From assembly GCF_018860825.1 (NCBI RefSeq), contig NZ_JAHKPZ010000032.1:6983-70982 (forward strand): a DNA stretch of 64,000 nucleotides, read 5' to 3'. A program made the position numbers and the translations under genes. Source of the DNA: Lacinutrix sp. C3R15 (GTDB lineage: Bacteria; Bacteroidota; Bacteroidia; Flavobacteriales; Flavobacteriaceae). Below the pieces are notes generated by a model. It was not told where the DNA came from and did no database searches. It was given only the letters and a program-made list of their open reading frames with translations. This document shows, piece by piece, positions 44,841-53,680 of the stretch. Numbering within the stretch: position 1 is the stretch's first letter; every line of letters begins with the position of its first letter.

Positions 44841-45689
44841 ATGACAAAAATAACTTTATTAATACACTGTAAAGATCAATCAAGTATTATTGCAGATGTA
44901 ACTAATTTTATTGCAAAAAATAAAGGAAACATTGTTTACATAGATCAGCATGTAGATAGAGAACAAGATATATTTTTTATGCGATTAGAAAGTGAATTCA
45001 CATCATTTTCTATGGATAATTTTACTACAAATTTTAAAAAGGATTTGGCAGAAAAGTTTGCCATGAAATGGCGTATATACAATACCGAAACAAAACCAAA
45101 AATGGCTTTATTTGTTTCTAAATATGACCATTGTTTGTATGACATTTTGGGGCGTTATAACTCTGGTGAGCTATTTGTTGAAATTCCTTTTATTATAAGT
45201 AATCACAATACTTTAAAACCAATAGCAGATAGTTTTAATATTCCGTTTTATCATATTCCTGTTACTAAAGAAACCAAAGCAGATGCTGAAGCACAACAAC
45301 TAAAACTGTGTAAAGAATTTGATATAAACTTTATTGTACTTGCGCGATACATGCAAATTGTATCCAGTAAAATTATTAGTCAATATACTAATAAGGTAAT
45401 AAACATTCACCATTCATTTTTACCAGCATTTGTTGGCGCTAAACCATATCATTCTGCCTACAAGCGTGGTGTTAAAATTATTGGTGCAACTAGCCATTAT
45501 GTTACCGAAGAATTAGACGCTGGACCAATTATAGAACAAGATGTTAATCGCGTATCACACACACATGCTATTACAGACTTAATAGCCAAAGGAAGAGATT
45601 TAGAAAAAATAGTATTAGCAAATGCTATAAAACTACATATTAAAAGAAAAGTAATGGTGTATAATAACAAAACAGTGATTTTTTCTTAA
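44841..45689 (+). CDS. purU: Formyltetrahydrofolate deformylase PurU
   Basis: A 282-aa protein with an N-terminal ACT domain (ITLLIHCKDQSSIIADVTNF) and a C-terminal formyltransferase-fold domain. The latter contains LARYMQIVSSKIISQY, the catalytic segment INIHHSFLPAFVGAKPYHSAY (Asn-His) and the Asp of TSHYVTEELDAGPII. It hydrolyses 10-formyl-THF to formate and THF. Length and active-site residues are normal. The 230 bp to icmF hold both divergent promoters. Confidence 0.93.
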   Translation: MTKITLLIHCKDQSSIIADVTNFIAKNKGNIVYIDQHVDREQDIFFMRLESEFTSFSMDNFTTNFKKDLAEKFAMKWRIYNTETKPKMALFVSKYDHCLYDILGRYNSGELFVEIPFIISNHNTLKPIADSFNIPFYHIPVTKETKADAEAQQLKLCKEFDINFIVLARYMQIVSSKIISQYTNKVINIHHSFLPAFVGAKPYHSAYKRGVKIIGATSHYVTEELDAGPIIEQDVNRVSHTHAITDLIAKGRDLEKIVLANAIKLHIKRKVMVYNNKTVIFS

Positions 45690-45803
45690 AACCACCACTA
45701 ACTACCAAAAACATCTTACTTCTTTTTATTTTTTTTTGAAAAAACGCAATTTTTAAACTAAAAGCGCATCTTAATAATAAGTATATTTGAAACTAAAAAA
45801 ATT

Positions 45804-46508
45804 ATGAAAAAAGTATTTGCCTTTATTATTATTTTAAACCTAACTGCTTGTACTGAGTTGCAACAAGTTATAGACCAACTACCTCAAGAAGTTGGTACAC
45901 TATCGGAATCTGAAATTGGATCAGCATTAAAACAAGCATTAGACTTAGGTATTGACAAACAAGTTACCAAACTTACCCAAACCGACGGTTTTTATAAAAA
46001 CGAATTAGTAAAAATAACTTTACCAGAAGAATTACAAAAAGTAGACAAAGCACTACGTGATATAGGCTTAAGTAGCTTGGCAGACGAAGGCTTAAAAGTA
46101 TTAAACAGAGCAGCTGAAGATGCAGTAAGTGAAGCTACACCTATTTTTGTAAACGCGGTTAAAGACATGACTATTACAGACGCAAAAAACATACTTCTTG
46201 GTAATGATGATGCTGCTACACAATACTTAACAAGCAAAACACAAACAGCGCTTTACGACAAGTTTAACCCTGTAATTAAGAGTTCTTTTAGCAAAGTTGG
46301 TGCAGACCAAATTTGGGCTAATTTAATTAACAAGTACAACAGCATACCATTTACAAGTAACGTAAATCCAGATTTAACAGACTATGTAACTGGAGAAGCT
46401 TTACAAGGTGTTTACACAATGATTGCTGTTGAAGAAAAAGAAATAAGAAGCAAAGCATCTTCTAGAACAACAGATTTATTACGTAAGGTTTTTGCTTTAC
46501 AAGATTAA
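45804..46508 (+). CDS. DUF4197 lipoprotein
   Basis: A 234-aa lipoprotein (lipobox LTAC) with the DUF4197 domain: SESEIGSALKQALDLGIDKQV, TDGFYKNELVKITLPEELQ and the C-terminal TGEALQGVYTMIAVEEKEIR. The family is predicted to be periplasmic and helical and has no assigned activity. Single gene with a terminator about 120 bp downstream. Confidence 0.9.
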   Translation: MKKVFAFIIILNLTACTELQQVIDQLPQEVGTLSESEIGSALKQALDLGIDKQVTKLTQTDGFYKNELVKITLPEELQKVDKALRDIGLSSLADEGLKVLNRAAEDAVSEATPIFVNAVKDMTITDAKNILLGNDDAATQYLTSKTQTALYDKFNPVIKSSFSKVGADQIWANLINKYNSIPFTSNVNPDLTDYVTGEALQGVYTMIAVEEKEIRSKASSRTTDLLRKVFALQD

Positions 46509-46630
46509 AAAAGAACTTAACATAATGCTAATATTAGCATAACCATATAAATACATAACCAAGCTACATTTGCCCTATCAATAATTCTACTTTAGATTTT
46601 TGAGTTAGTTGTTTAGTTAGTTATTAGAAT

Positions 46631-46659
46631 AAAACCGATTTAAAACCTAAATCGGTTTT
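46631..46659 (+). terminator. Terminator after the DUF4197 gene
   Basis: A 12-bp stem (AAAACCGATTTA / TAAATCGGTTTT) with a 5-nt loop and a T run. A separate 16-bp palindrome at 46525-46540 lies closer to the stop codon. Confidence 0.85.
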
Positions 46660-46743
46660 TTGTTATTTATTTTTATCTTATTCTTATTGTAAAATATTCG
46701 AAAAATAACGTATATTTAATTGCATTTTTCCTAAACACTACTA

Positions 46744-46920
46744 ATGAAAAGAGATAAATTAATATTACGACACCGAAAAAAGCTAAGAAAAAAATATAAG
46801 CTGCTTATAGAAGAAGCTTATAATTTTAGACAAACAGATCATGCCTTAAGTGATATTTCTGAATTTAAGGCGATCCAGCTTTTAGACAAGCTAAATAAAC
46901 TTAAATATTTATCTAGATAA
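46744..46920 (+). CDS. Lacal_2735-like small protein
   Basis: A 58-aa, strongly basic helical protein (MKRDKLILRHRKKLRKKY, then a KLLIEEAYNF...TDHALSD segment and a Leu/Lys-rich end). The layout K-K-Y-K-L-L-x-E-A, a short loop with S-D, then an amphipathic helix ending in L-x-K-L fits the Lacal_2735 family of small Flavobacteriaceae proteins, as I remember it. Function unknown. It starts 85 bp after the preceding terminator, so it has its own promoter. Confidence 0.68.
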   Translation: MKRDKLILRHRKKLRKKYKLLIEEAYNFRQTDHALSDISEFKAIQLLDKLNKLKYLSR

Positions 46921-47033
46921 GTACCTGCTACTTCTGTTTAACAATAATTATACATTCTTTAACCTTTAACTAACATCTAAGTTAGCGATTTGCTCGTACT
47001 TTATATATAAAGAACAAGTTAAAAGAATAAATT

Positions 47034-47180
47034 ATGAGTACACATTATTGCAAAGTTGGCAAAAAGAGACCAAACGAAAACAAAGTATTTAGCATAAAAA
47101 CTATTGAAAACAAGGCTAAACAAATAGTAGATTCCATGTCTAACCAAAAACCTACTCAAGATTTTGATGTAGCAACTTAA
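47034..47180 (+). CDS. Possible 48-aa protein overlapping a convergent gene
   Basis: A 48-aa frame (MSTHYCKVGKKRPNENKVFS...NQKPTQDFDVAT) preceded by an A-rich leader (AAAAGAATAAATT) like that of known genes here. It is polar, with one Cys-Lys-Val-Gly-Lys segment, and not recognised. Its last 29 bp overlap the end of the metal-receptor gene on the opposite strand. It could be real but is supported only by composition and position. Confidence 0.45.
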   Translation: MSTHYCKVGKKRPNENKVFSIKTIENKAKQIVDSMSNQKPTQDFDVAT

Positions 47181-47937
47181 AATAAGTAAAAGACTTTATA
47201 AGTCTAGAACCATACCAAGAAAACATTTCGCCATCTACTAATTGTATTTTGGCATTAGTATAGTATGTTTTTAATTCTTGTATATGTTTTTCTTTAAAAG
47301 GATAAGGCTCACTAGACAATAAAACCAAATCTATGTCTTTATCTCGCTTTAGGTGTATTTCTGGATATCTTCCTAAATCTGCATATACATTTTCAAACTT
47401 ATTAACTTGCAATAAGCAATTAATAAAAGTGTCTTTTCCTGCAACCATAAAAGGGTCTTTCCAAATAAAATAAGCAGCTTTTATCGTTGTTTTATTTTGA
47501 ATATAAATTTGAAAGTCTTTTAAGTTATTTTGAATTTCTTCTGAAATTCTTGAAGCCACTTCCTTCTTATTGAAAATTTCTCCATATTGCTTAATCATTG
47601 TAATACAATCTGAAATATTCTCGATATTTGAAACATGTACTTTACAAATAGTACCACAAGCCTCTACAATATCTTTTGTGTTTTCTTCTTTATTACATAA
47701 AATAATATCTGGCTGTAAAGCTTTTATTTTTTCAAGATGTATTTGTTTGGTACCTCCAACAATGGTTTTTGTTTTTAATAAATGATTTGGATGCACACAA
47801 AACTTGGTAATACCAACAATAGCATCTTCTAAACCCAAATCAAAGAGTAATTCGGTTTGCGAAGGAACCAAAGAAACAATGCGTTTAGGAACAGAATTAA
47901 AATGTAGCTGTTGACCTATTTGATCTTGTAGTTCCAT
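47152..47937 (-). CDS. Helical-backbone metal receptor (BtuF-like), no signal peptide
   Basis: A 261-aa protein of the class III periplasmic binding fold used for cobalamin, haem and metals. It has the N-terminal strand RIVSLVPSQTELLFDLGL, the VGGTKQIHLEKIKALQPDIILCN segment, a long backbone helix and the C-terminal part YADLGRYPEIHLKRDKDIDLVLLSSEPYPF. Unlike true BtuF it has no signal peptide, so it would be cytoplasmic unless exported by other means. Its cofactor is unknown. It is last in a three-gene unit after pyrF and prfA. Confidence 0.85.
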   Translation of the reverse strand: MELQDQIGQQLHFNSVPKRIVSLVPSQTELLFDLGLEDAIVGITKFCVHPNHLLKTKTIVGGTKQIHLEKIKALQPDIILCNKEENTKDIVEACGTICKVHVSNIENISDCITMIKQYGEIFNKKEVASRISEEIQNNLKDFQIYIQNKTTIKAAYFIWKDPFMVAGKDTFINCLLQVNKFENVYADLGRYPEIHLKRDKDIDLVLLSSEPYPFKEKHIQELKTYYTNAKIQLVDGEMFSWYGSRLIKSFTYFKLLHQNLE

Positions 47938-47982
47938 GAATAAGATTGCTTTGTCATTTTTATTTAAAATGACTTTCTAGTT

Positions 47983-48801
47983 TTATTTTTGGTTTAAAAT
48001 AACTTCCATTTGCTCTTGTAAATCTTTTGCTTTTAAAGCTGCAGCTTGTGCAAAATCTTTTTCTTTTGAAGCGTAAATAATTCCTCTTGAAGAATTAATT
48101 AACAAGCCTACATTTTCACTCATTCCGTACTTACAAACGTCTTGTAAATTCCCACCTTGTGCGCCAACTCCTGGCACCAATAAAAAGCTATTAGGAATAA
48201 TTTTTCTTATTTCTGCAAAATATTCTGCCTTTGTAGCACCAACTACATACATTAAGTTTTCGGCATGTTGCCAAGTTTTTGAAGTTTCTAAAACCTGTTT
48301 GTACAACTCTTTATCTGCTACTTTTTTAGTTTGAAAATCAAAAGCACCTTGGTTTGAGGTTAAAGCCAACATAATAGTATGCTTATCTGAAAATGCAAGA
48401 AATGGCTCTACAGAATCTTTACCCATATACGGAGCAACGGTTACACTGTCAAACGCTAAGTCTTCAAAAAAAGCTTTAGCATACATGGTACTTGTGTTAC
48501 CAATATCACCACGTTTTGCATCTGCAATAGTAAATATTTCTGGATGCTTTTGGTTTAAGTAATTTATTGTTTTTTCTAAAGCTTTCCACCCTTTTAAACC
48601 ATAAGCCTCATAAAATGCAGTGTTTGGCTTATAGGCTACACACAAGTGATGTGTGGCATCTATAATTGCTTTGTTGAATGCAAATATAGGATCTTCTTCT
48701 TTTAAAAGATGTTCCGGAATTTTGTTTAAATCAACATCTAATCCTATGCATAGAAAGGATTTTTTATTTTGGATTTGGTCTGTAAGTTGTTGTGTTGTCA
48801 T
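47983..48801 (-). CDS. pyrF: Orotidine 5'-phosphate decarboxylase, type 2
   Basis: A 272-aa TIM-barrel enzyme of the longer type 2 PyrF group. It has [15 protein letters not shown], the catalytic Asp/Lys network in [30 protein letters not shown] and the phosphate-binding [10 protein letters not shown] and SSRGIIYA. It makes UMP from OMP, the last step of pyrimidine synthesis. It starts 11 bp after the prfA stop. Confidence 0.94.
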   Translation of the reverse strand: MTTQQLTDQIQNKKSFLCIGLDVDLNKIPEHLLKEEDPIFAFNKAIIDATHHLCVAYKPNTAFYEAYGLKGWKALEKTINYLNQKHPEIFTIADAKRGDIGNTSTMYAKAFFEDLAFDSVTVAPYMGKDSVEPFLAFSDKHTIMLALTSNQGAFDFQTKKVADKELYKQVLETSKTWQHAENLMYVVGATKAEYFAEIRKIIPNSFLLVPGVGAQGGNLQDVCKYGMSENVGLLINSSRGIIYASKEKDFAQAAALKAKDLQEQMEVILNQK

Positions 48802-48812
48802 TTTTTGACAAA

Positions 48813-49889
48813 TTAAATATGCTCGTCGCTAGCTTTTAACTTTTCTGTGTTATCTGCTAGTTGTAATTCGTCTATAATTTTTTGAATATCCCCATTTACA
48901 ATATTTTGCAAATCGTAAAGTGTTAATCCAATTCTATGATCTGTTACACGCCCTTGCGAGTAGTTATAGGTTCTAATTTTAGCACTTCTATCACCAGAAG
49001 TTACCATAGTACCACGTAAGGCAGCATCTTCTTCCATTTTTTTAGCTAATTCTAAATCGTATAATCTAGAACGTAAAACTTTAAAAGCCTTTTCTTTATT
49101 TTTATGCTGTGATTTTTGGTCTTGACATTGTGCTACCAAACCTGTTGGAATATGCGTTAAACGTACTGCTGAATAGGTTGTATTTACAGATTGACCTCCT
49201 GGACCAGAAGAACAGAAAAAATCAATACGTACATCTTTTGGGTTAATTTCTACATCAAACTCTTCTGCTTCAGGAAAAACCATTACTGTTGCAGCACTTG
49301 TATGCACACGACCTTGTGTTTCGGTTTGGGGTACACGTTGCACACGATGCACACCTGCCTCAAACTTTAAGGTTCCGTAAACATCTTCTCCTGTAACTTC
49401 AAACTGAATTTCTTTAAATCCACCATTAGTACCTTCGCTGTAATCTACAGTATCTACTTTCCATCCTTTACTTTCGCAATACTTAGAATACATTCTAAAT
49501 AAATCTCCAGCAAAAATACTTGCTTCGTCTCCTCCTGTTCCTGCTCGTAATTCTACAACCGCATTTTTAGAATCTTGCGGATCTTTAGGTATTAAAAGAA
49601 CACGTATTTCATCGTCTAACTTAGGAATAGCTTCTTTAGCTTCTTCATATTGCATTTTGGCCATTTCTACCATTTCTGCATCACTTCCATCTGAAATTAT
49701 TTCTTCGGCTTCGGCTAAATTGTTTGTATACTCTATGTATTCTTCACGCTTATCCATTAATAAGCGTAGGTCTTTGTATTCTTTATTTAATTCTACATAA
49801 CGTTTTTGATCAGATATAACATCTGGTTGAATGATTAAATCACTAACCTCATCAAAACGTTGTTTTACTATTTGTAATTTCTCTAACAT
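48813..49889 (-). CDS. prfA: Peptide chain release factor 1
   Basis: A 358-aa class I release factor. The GGQ peptidyl-tRNA hydrolysis motif lies in [12 protein letters not shown] and is preceded by the stop-codon recognition region [18 protein letters not shown]. The PxT tripeptide reads PQT here, whereas the E. coli RF1 version is PAT. The [20 protein letters not shown] segment is also present. It recognises UAA and UAG. It is the first gene of a unit with pyrF and the metal-receptor gene. Confidence 0.95.
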   Translation of the reverse strand: MLEKLQIVKQRFDEVSDLIIQPDVISDQKRYVELNKEYKDLRLLMDKREEYIEYTNNLAEAEEIISDGSDAEMVEMAKMQYEEAKEAIPKLDDEIRVLLIPKDPQDSKNAVVELRAGTGGDEASIFAGDLFRMYSKYCESKGWKVDTVDYSEGTNGGFKEIQFEVTGEDVYGTLKFEAGVHRVQRVPQTETQGRVHTSAATVMVFPEAEEFDVEINPKDVRIDFFCSSGPGGQSVNTTYSAVRLTHIPTGLVAQCQDQKSQHKNKEKAFKVLRSRLYDLELAKKMEEDAALRGTMVTSGDRSAKIRTYNYSQGRVTDHRIGLTLYDLQNIVNGDIQKIIDELQLADNTEKLKASDEHI

Positions 49890-50004
49890 GTATCTTTTAA
49901 AAATTGTGTGTCAAAAATACGATAATTTATGGATTTTATATTAAGGATTAGGTAGCAATATTGTGATAAAAATAATTATCGGTGTTTTGCGTTTTATAAT
50001 ACTC

Positions 50005-50292
50005 ATGAAACTACTAAAATGCATATTTGCCTATTACAAGCCACTGTTTTTGTGGTCTTTTAGCATAAACCTCATGGTATTTACTGCTAGTAACAGCTTT
50101 TTGCTTACCATTTTAACCAAGCTGTTTTTAATGGTTTTAGGATGGTTATTACTAAAAGATTGTAATGTTAGAAAGAAAATAGGTTTCTATAAAATGGCAG
50201 GCTTCTCTAATCTACGGTTAGTATGCTTTTTATTTATAATAGATTGTTTTACCTCTATACCTTTTCTTTTTTTAGTACAAGGATTTACTTAA
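50005..50292 (+). CDS. Small integral membrane protein
   Basis: About 95 aa with three to four hydrophobic helices (LFLWSFSINLMVFTASNSF, LLTILTKLFLMVLGWLLL, VCFLFIIDCFTSIPFLFLV) and a polar loop around KDCNVRKKIGFYKMAG. I take the start at 50005 (MKLLKCIFAYYKPLF); an in-frame ATG at 49963 adds 14 residues. No family is recognised. It has the shape of small partners of ABC exporters, but no exporter gene is adjacent. Confidence 0.55.
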   Translation: MKLLKCIFAYYKPLFLWSFSINLMVFTASNSFLLTILTKLFLMVLGWLLLKDCNVRKKIGFYKMAGFSNLRLVCFLFIIDCFTSIPFLFLVQGFT

Positions 50293-50300
50293 TTAAGTGG

Positions 50301-51266
50301 TTAAAAATCAACAACCACACCAATACCTAGTATTTGTTTCCATTGAATTTTTGCTCCTTCCTCAAGATATTCTACCTCTTCCGCTTCTTCATCTATAGCA
50401 ATAAGATTTTTTACATCATTATCATACTTTAAATGCGAGCCCAGATTAGCTCTAATGTAGTTATTTACTTTAAAATCAAGATTAACTTGCCAGTCTACAT
50501 CTATGTTTCCGAAGTCATTAAGATAATCTGTATAAAAATTTACAGAATGCTTCATATAAATATTAGTAGCTATTTCTGTTTCGTAGGCATTAGTAAATAA
50601 AATACCAAATTCATTTCGTACCTGCTCTCCTTCTTTTATCACATTTCCTTCTTCATCTAAAACGGCAGGCTCTACACCAAAGGAGCCAGCATCTGCTAAT
50701 TCTTGATCTAATACAAAAGTGGTTTTTATGGTAGCTGGCGAAAAGTAAACAGATAAAGTTTCTATGTTTTTACCGTATTCAATACCTGCTCCATAATACA
50801 AATAACCAGGCGCCATTAGCTTAGAAATTGCATTTGTAGTATTTGGGTATGTATACCCATTTGTAAATTGGGTTTTAAAATTAAATCTAGAAGTATAAAA
50901 CCAGTTACTTAAAGTATCTTTTCTGTACCCAACATTAGAATTTATTTCAACCACATCTTCGGTTTTTCTTAACTCTTGATCTTGTTGCTTATTAATACCA
51001 TAACGTATATTAATATTATTATTCCAATAAAAGTGTTTAAACTTATAGTTAGCCTCACTAACAATACCTAATAATGCGGAAATAGAATTACTTCCTCCCG
51101 AATTCCAATTAACAAAGGCTACTTCGCTAACATCAAGAGTTGCTATGTTTTTGTTTTTCCACTTAGGAAAACTTTCTTTATAAATTGTATTTACAGCTGT
51201 GGAATCTGTTTGGGCGTTACTAAACTGAAAGGAGAAAACTAAAAATAGGATAAGAAACTTTTTCAT
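50301..51266 (-). CDS. DUF3078 outer-membrane protein
   Basis: A 321-aa protein with a Sec signal peptide (MKKFLILFLVFSFQFSNAQ). The DUF3078 domain is beta-rich, with characteristic VAFVNWNSGGSNSISALLG near the N-terminus, NNINIRYGINKQQDQELRKTEDV in the middle and WKQILGIGVVVDF as a barrel-closing C-terminal strand. It probably forms an outer-membrane barrel. The transported substrate is unknown. Confidence 0.87.
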   Translation of the reverse strand: MKKFLILFLVFSFQFSNAQTDSTAVNTIYKESFPKWKNKNIATLDVSEVAFVNWNSGGSNSISALLGIVSEANYKFKHFYWNNNINIRYGINKQQDQELRKTEDVVEINSNVGYRKDTLSNWFYTSRFNFKTQFTNGYTYPNTTNAISKLMAPGYLYYGAGIEYGKNIETLSVYFSPATIKTTFVLDQELADAGSFGVEPAVLDEEGNVIKEGEQVRNEFGILFTNAYETEIATNIYMKHSVNFYTDYLNDFGNIDVDWQVNLDFKVNNYIRANLGSHLKYDNDVKNLIAIDEEAEEVEYLEEGAKIQWKQILGIGVVVDF

Positions 51267-51343
51267 GCGTAAAATTTAATAGCATACTAATGTAAATAGT
51301 AGAATAAAAGATTTAAAGGTTTTTAACAAATTTTAACGATTTG

Positions 51344-52522
51344 CTAATATGTAAACGTACCAAATTCGCTTTTTATTGTTAGTTTCTTACTTTCTGAAGC
51401 CTCTACACGACCAACTATTTTAGCATCAACATGAAAGGATTTAGAAATAGCGATAATATCTTCTGCTATTTCCGGACTTACATATAACTCCATTCTATGT
51501 CCACAATTAAACACCTGGTACATTTCTTTCCAATCTGTTTTAGATTGTTCTTGAATTAGTTTAAATAAAGGTGGTATGGCAAACATATTATCTTTAACAA
51601 TGTGAAGATTTTCTATAAAGTGAAGAATTTTAGTTTGTGCTCCACCTGAACAATGTACCATTCCGTGTAGTGTATCACTTTTGTATTTAGATAAAATTGC
51701 ACTAATAATTGGTGCATACGTTCTTGTTGGTGATAAAACTAGTTTACCAGCATCTATTGGAGCGTCTGCTACAGCATCTGTTAACTTTACATTACCAGAA
51801 TACACTAAGTCTTCAGGTACCGAAGCATCAAAACTTTCCGGATATTTTTCTGCTAAATATTTAGCAAAAACATCGTGTCTTGCAGAAGTTAAACCGTTAC
51901 TTCCCATGCCTCCATTATACTCTTTTTCATAAGTTGCTTGTCCAAAACTCTCCAGACCTACAATAACATCTCCTGGTTTTATATTTGCATTATCTATAAC
52001 GTCTTCGCGTTTCATTCTAGCGGTTACTGTAGAATCTACAATAATAGTTCTTACCAAATCACCTACATCTGCAGTTTCTCCTCCTGTAGAATGAATGGTA
52101 ACACCAAAAGTTTTTAGGTCTTGAATAAGTTCTTCAGTACCATTAATAATTGCAGAAATAACTTCACCAGGAATTAAGTTTTTATTTCTACCAATGGTTG
52201 AAGAAAGCATGATATTGTCTGTTGCACCAACACAAAGCAGATCGTCAATATTCATGATTAAAGCATCTTGAGCAATACCTTTCCATACAGAAACATCTCC
52301 TGTTTCTTTCCAGTACATATATGCAAGTGAAGATTTTGTACCTGCACCATCTGCATGCATAATTAAGCAATGCGTATCATCATTAGTTAAATAATCTGGA
52401 ACAATTTTACAAAATGCTTTAGGAAACAATCCTTTATCAATGTTCTTTATAGCATTGTGCACATCTTCTTTTGAAGCAGACACACCTCGTTGTGCATATC
52501 TTTTACTTATATCTTGGCTCAT
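51344..52522 (-). CDS. purM: Phosphoribosylformylglycinamidine cyclo-ligase (AIR synthase)
   Basis: A 392-aa PurM-fold enzyme of the longer Bacteroidetes type. It has SKRYAQRGVSASKEDVHNAI, the ATP/FGAM-binding HADGAGTKSSLAYMYW, AQDALIMNIDDLLCVGA and the GGETADVGDLVRT loop. It closes the imidazole ring in purine synthesis. I place the start at 52522 (MSQDISKRY), as in homologues; an ATG 18 bp upstream is less likely. It is a separate unit from the neighbouring outer-membrane protein genes. Confidence 0.88.
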   Translation of the reverse strand: MSQDISKRYAQRGVSASKEDVHNAIKNIDKGLFPKAFCKIVPDYLTNDDTHCLIMHADGAGTKSSLAYMYWKETGDVSVWKGIAQDALIMNIDDLLCVGATDNIMLSSTIGRNKNLIPGEVISAIINGTEELIQDLKTFGVTIHSTGGETADVGDLVRTIIVDSTVTARMKREDVIDNANIKPGDVIVGLESFGQATYEKEYNGGMGSNGLTSARHDVFAKYLAEKYPESFDASVPEDLVYSGNVKLTDAVADAPIDAGKLVLSPTRTYAPIISAILSKYKSDTLHGMVHCSGGAQTKILHFIENLHIVKDNMFAIPPLFKLIQEQSKTDWKEMYQVFNCGHRMELYVSPEIAEDIIAISKSFHVDAKIVGRVEASESKKLTIKSEFGTFTY

Positions 52523-52562
52523 GAGTATATTTTGAACCACAAAAATAAGAATTGTATTTTAG

Positions 52563-53234
52563 TTATTTATAAATTATTGGATTGGAATTAATAATTGTTT
52601 TGGTTTCTGCTGGTATTTTGTTCTTTTTGTTAGCAATACCAAAGTAATAATTAACACCAAAACCTATTCTCCAGAAGATATCATTTGCTTTACCATAGAC
52701 TTTTCCATCTAAATCATCATCAAATGTATGATTATAATCTGTAAATAGTTTTACTCCAAAATCTTCTAAAACCAAATACTCTACCCCAAAACCTCCTTGT
52801 ATTTTGAGTCCTGTTTCTAAAAAATAATTACTTGCATTAATACCTCCACCTGCAAAAACAAATGGTGTAAATAATTTGTAAGGCATAAGAGTGCTTTCAA
52901 CATTTAAATCAAAAGACATATAGCCATTATTTACAATATTTTTATGTGCAAGATTAAATTTATTATAGGTAAAGTTTACATTTACATAAGGATTAATGTA
53001 TCTTTTATAACCAACTTGACCATAAAACTCAAACAAAGGATCTGGATAATCTCCATTAATTACAGCCACACCAAGAGCTGAAGTAAAAACATTATCTGCT
53101 CTATACTTGGTTAATGAAATATCTGACTTATCTTTTAATTCTTTATCTGTTACATTTTGATTTTGCCCACTAACTTGAGTGAAACAAAAACACAAAAATA
53201 ATGCTGTTAAAACTTGTTTTAATTGTAATATCAT
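52563..53234 (-). CDS. Outer-membrane beta-barrel protein
   Basis: A 223-aa protein with a signal peptide (VLTALFLCFCFTQVSGQ) and an eight-strand-like porin domain of the OmpA/opacity type: LGVAVINGDYPDPLFEFYGQVGYKRYINPYVNVNFTY, FVFAGGGINAS, GGFGVEYLVLEDFGVKLFTDY and WRIGFGVNYYFG. A C-terminal tail of about 25 residues follows the barrel. It probably sits in the outer membrane. Partner and role are unknown. Confidence 0.82.
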   Translation of the reverse strand: MILQLKQVLTALFLCFCFTQVSGQNQNVTDKELKDKSDISLTKYRADNVFTSALGVAVINGDYPDPLFEFYGQVGYKRYINPYVNVNFTYNKFNLAHKNIVNNGYMSFDLNVESTLMPYKLFTPFVFAGGGINASNYFLETGLKIQGGFGVEYLVLEDFGVKLFTDYNHTFDDDLDGKVYGKANDIFWRIGFGVNYYFGIANKKNKIPAETKTIINSNPIIYK

Positions 53235-53269
53235 AATAGCCTATTATTTTGGGGTTGGTTTTATAAAAA

Positions 53270-53300
53270 AAAGACAAATGAGAAACCTCTATTTGTCTTT
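53270..53300 (-). terminator. Terminator of the small exported peptide gene
   Basis: A 10-bp stem (AAAGACAAAT / ATTTGTCTTT) with an 11-nt loop and an A run at left (T run in the minus-strand RNA), 57 bp beyond the stop at 53357. Confidence 0.8.
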
Positions 53301-53356
53301 ATTGATAATACTTAAATTAACACAAAATAACTCATCAAGTTATTTACTAACTAAAA

Positions 53357-53497
53357 TTAGTTATTATCTTTTTGAATACTTTGATTGTTCTGCACTAAAT
53401 CTTTGTTGAAATCCTGATCCTCATTTTCATTACTTGCCTGCGAGAAGATAAAGGTCGCAACCATAAGCATAAGGACACTTAGAAAAAGCCTCTTCAT
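53357..53497 (-). CDS. 46-aa exported peptide
   Basis: An ATG at 53497 opens 46 codons with a clear Sec signal peptide (MKRLFLSVLMLMVATFIFSQ) followed by a short, acidic and Asn/Gln-rich mature peptide of about 26 residues (ASNENEDQDFNKDLVQNN and on). It has its own terminator at 53270-53300 and lies alone between an outer-membrane protein gene and glnN, which supports a real gene. Function is unknown. Confidence 0.68.
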   Translation of the reverse strand: MKRLFLSVLMLMVATFIFSQASNENEDQDFNKDLVQNNQSIQKDNN

Positions 53498-53632
53498 ATT
53501 AAATTGATTATTGATTAATAGCAAGGCTAAAATACAGAAAAAAGAAGCACTAAAAAGCTATATATCAAAGATTTCGACAACATGTAAACTATTTTAGACA
53601 AACTACAAGCAATAAAATTCTCTGCAATAAAA

Positions 53633-53658
53633 AAGGCCACTTTAACAAAAGTGACCTT
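53633..53658 (-). terminator. glnN terminator
   Basis: An 11-bp stem (AAGGCCACTTT / AAAGTGACCTT, one G-U on the minus-strand RNA) 23 bp after the glnN stop, followed by an A run on the plus strand that reads as T run on minus. Confidence 0.8.
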
Positions 53659-53680
53659 ACTTGTAATTTTTATTAAACTA

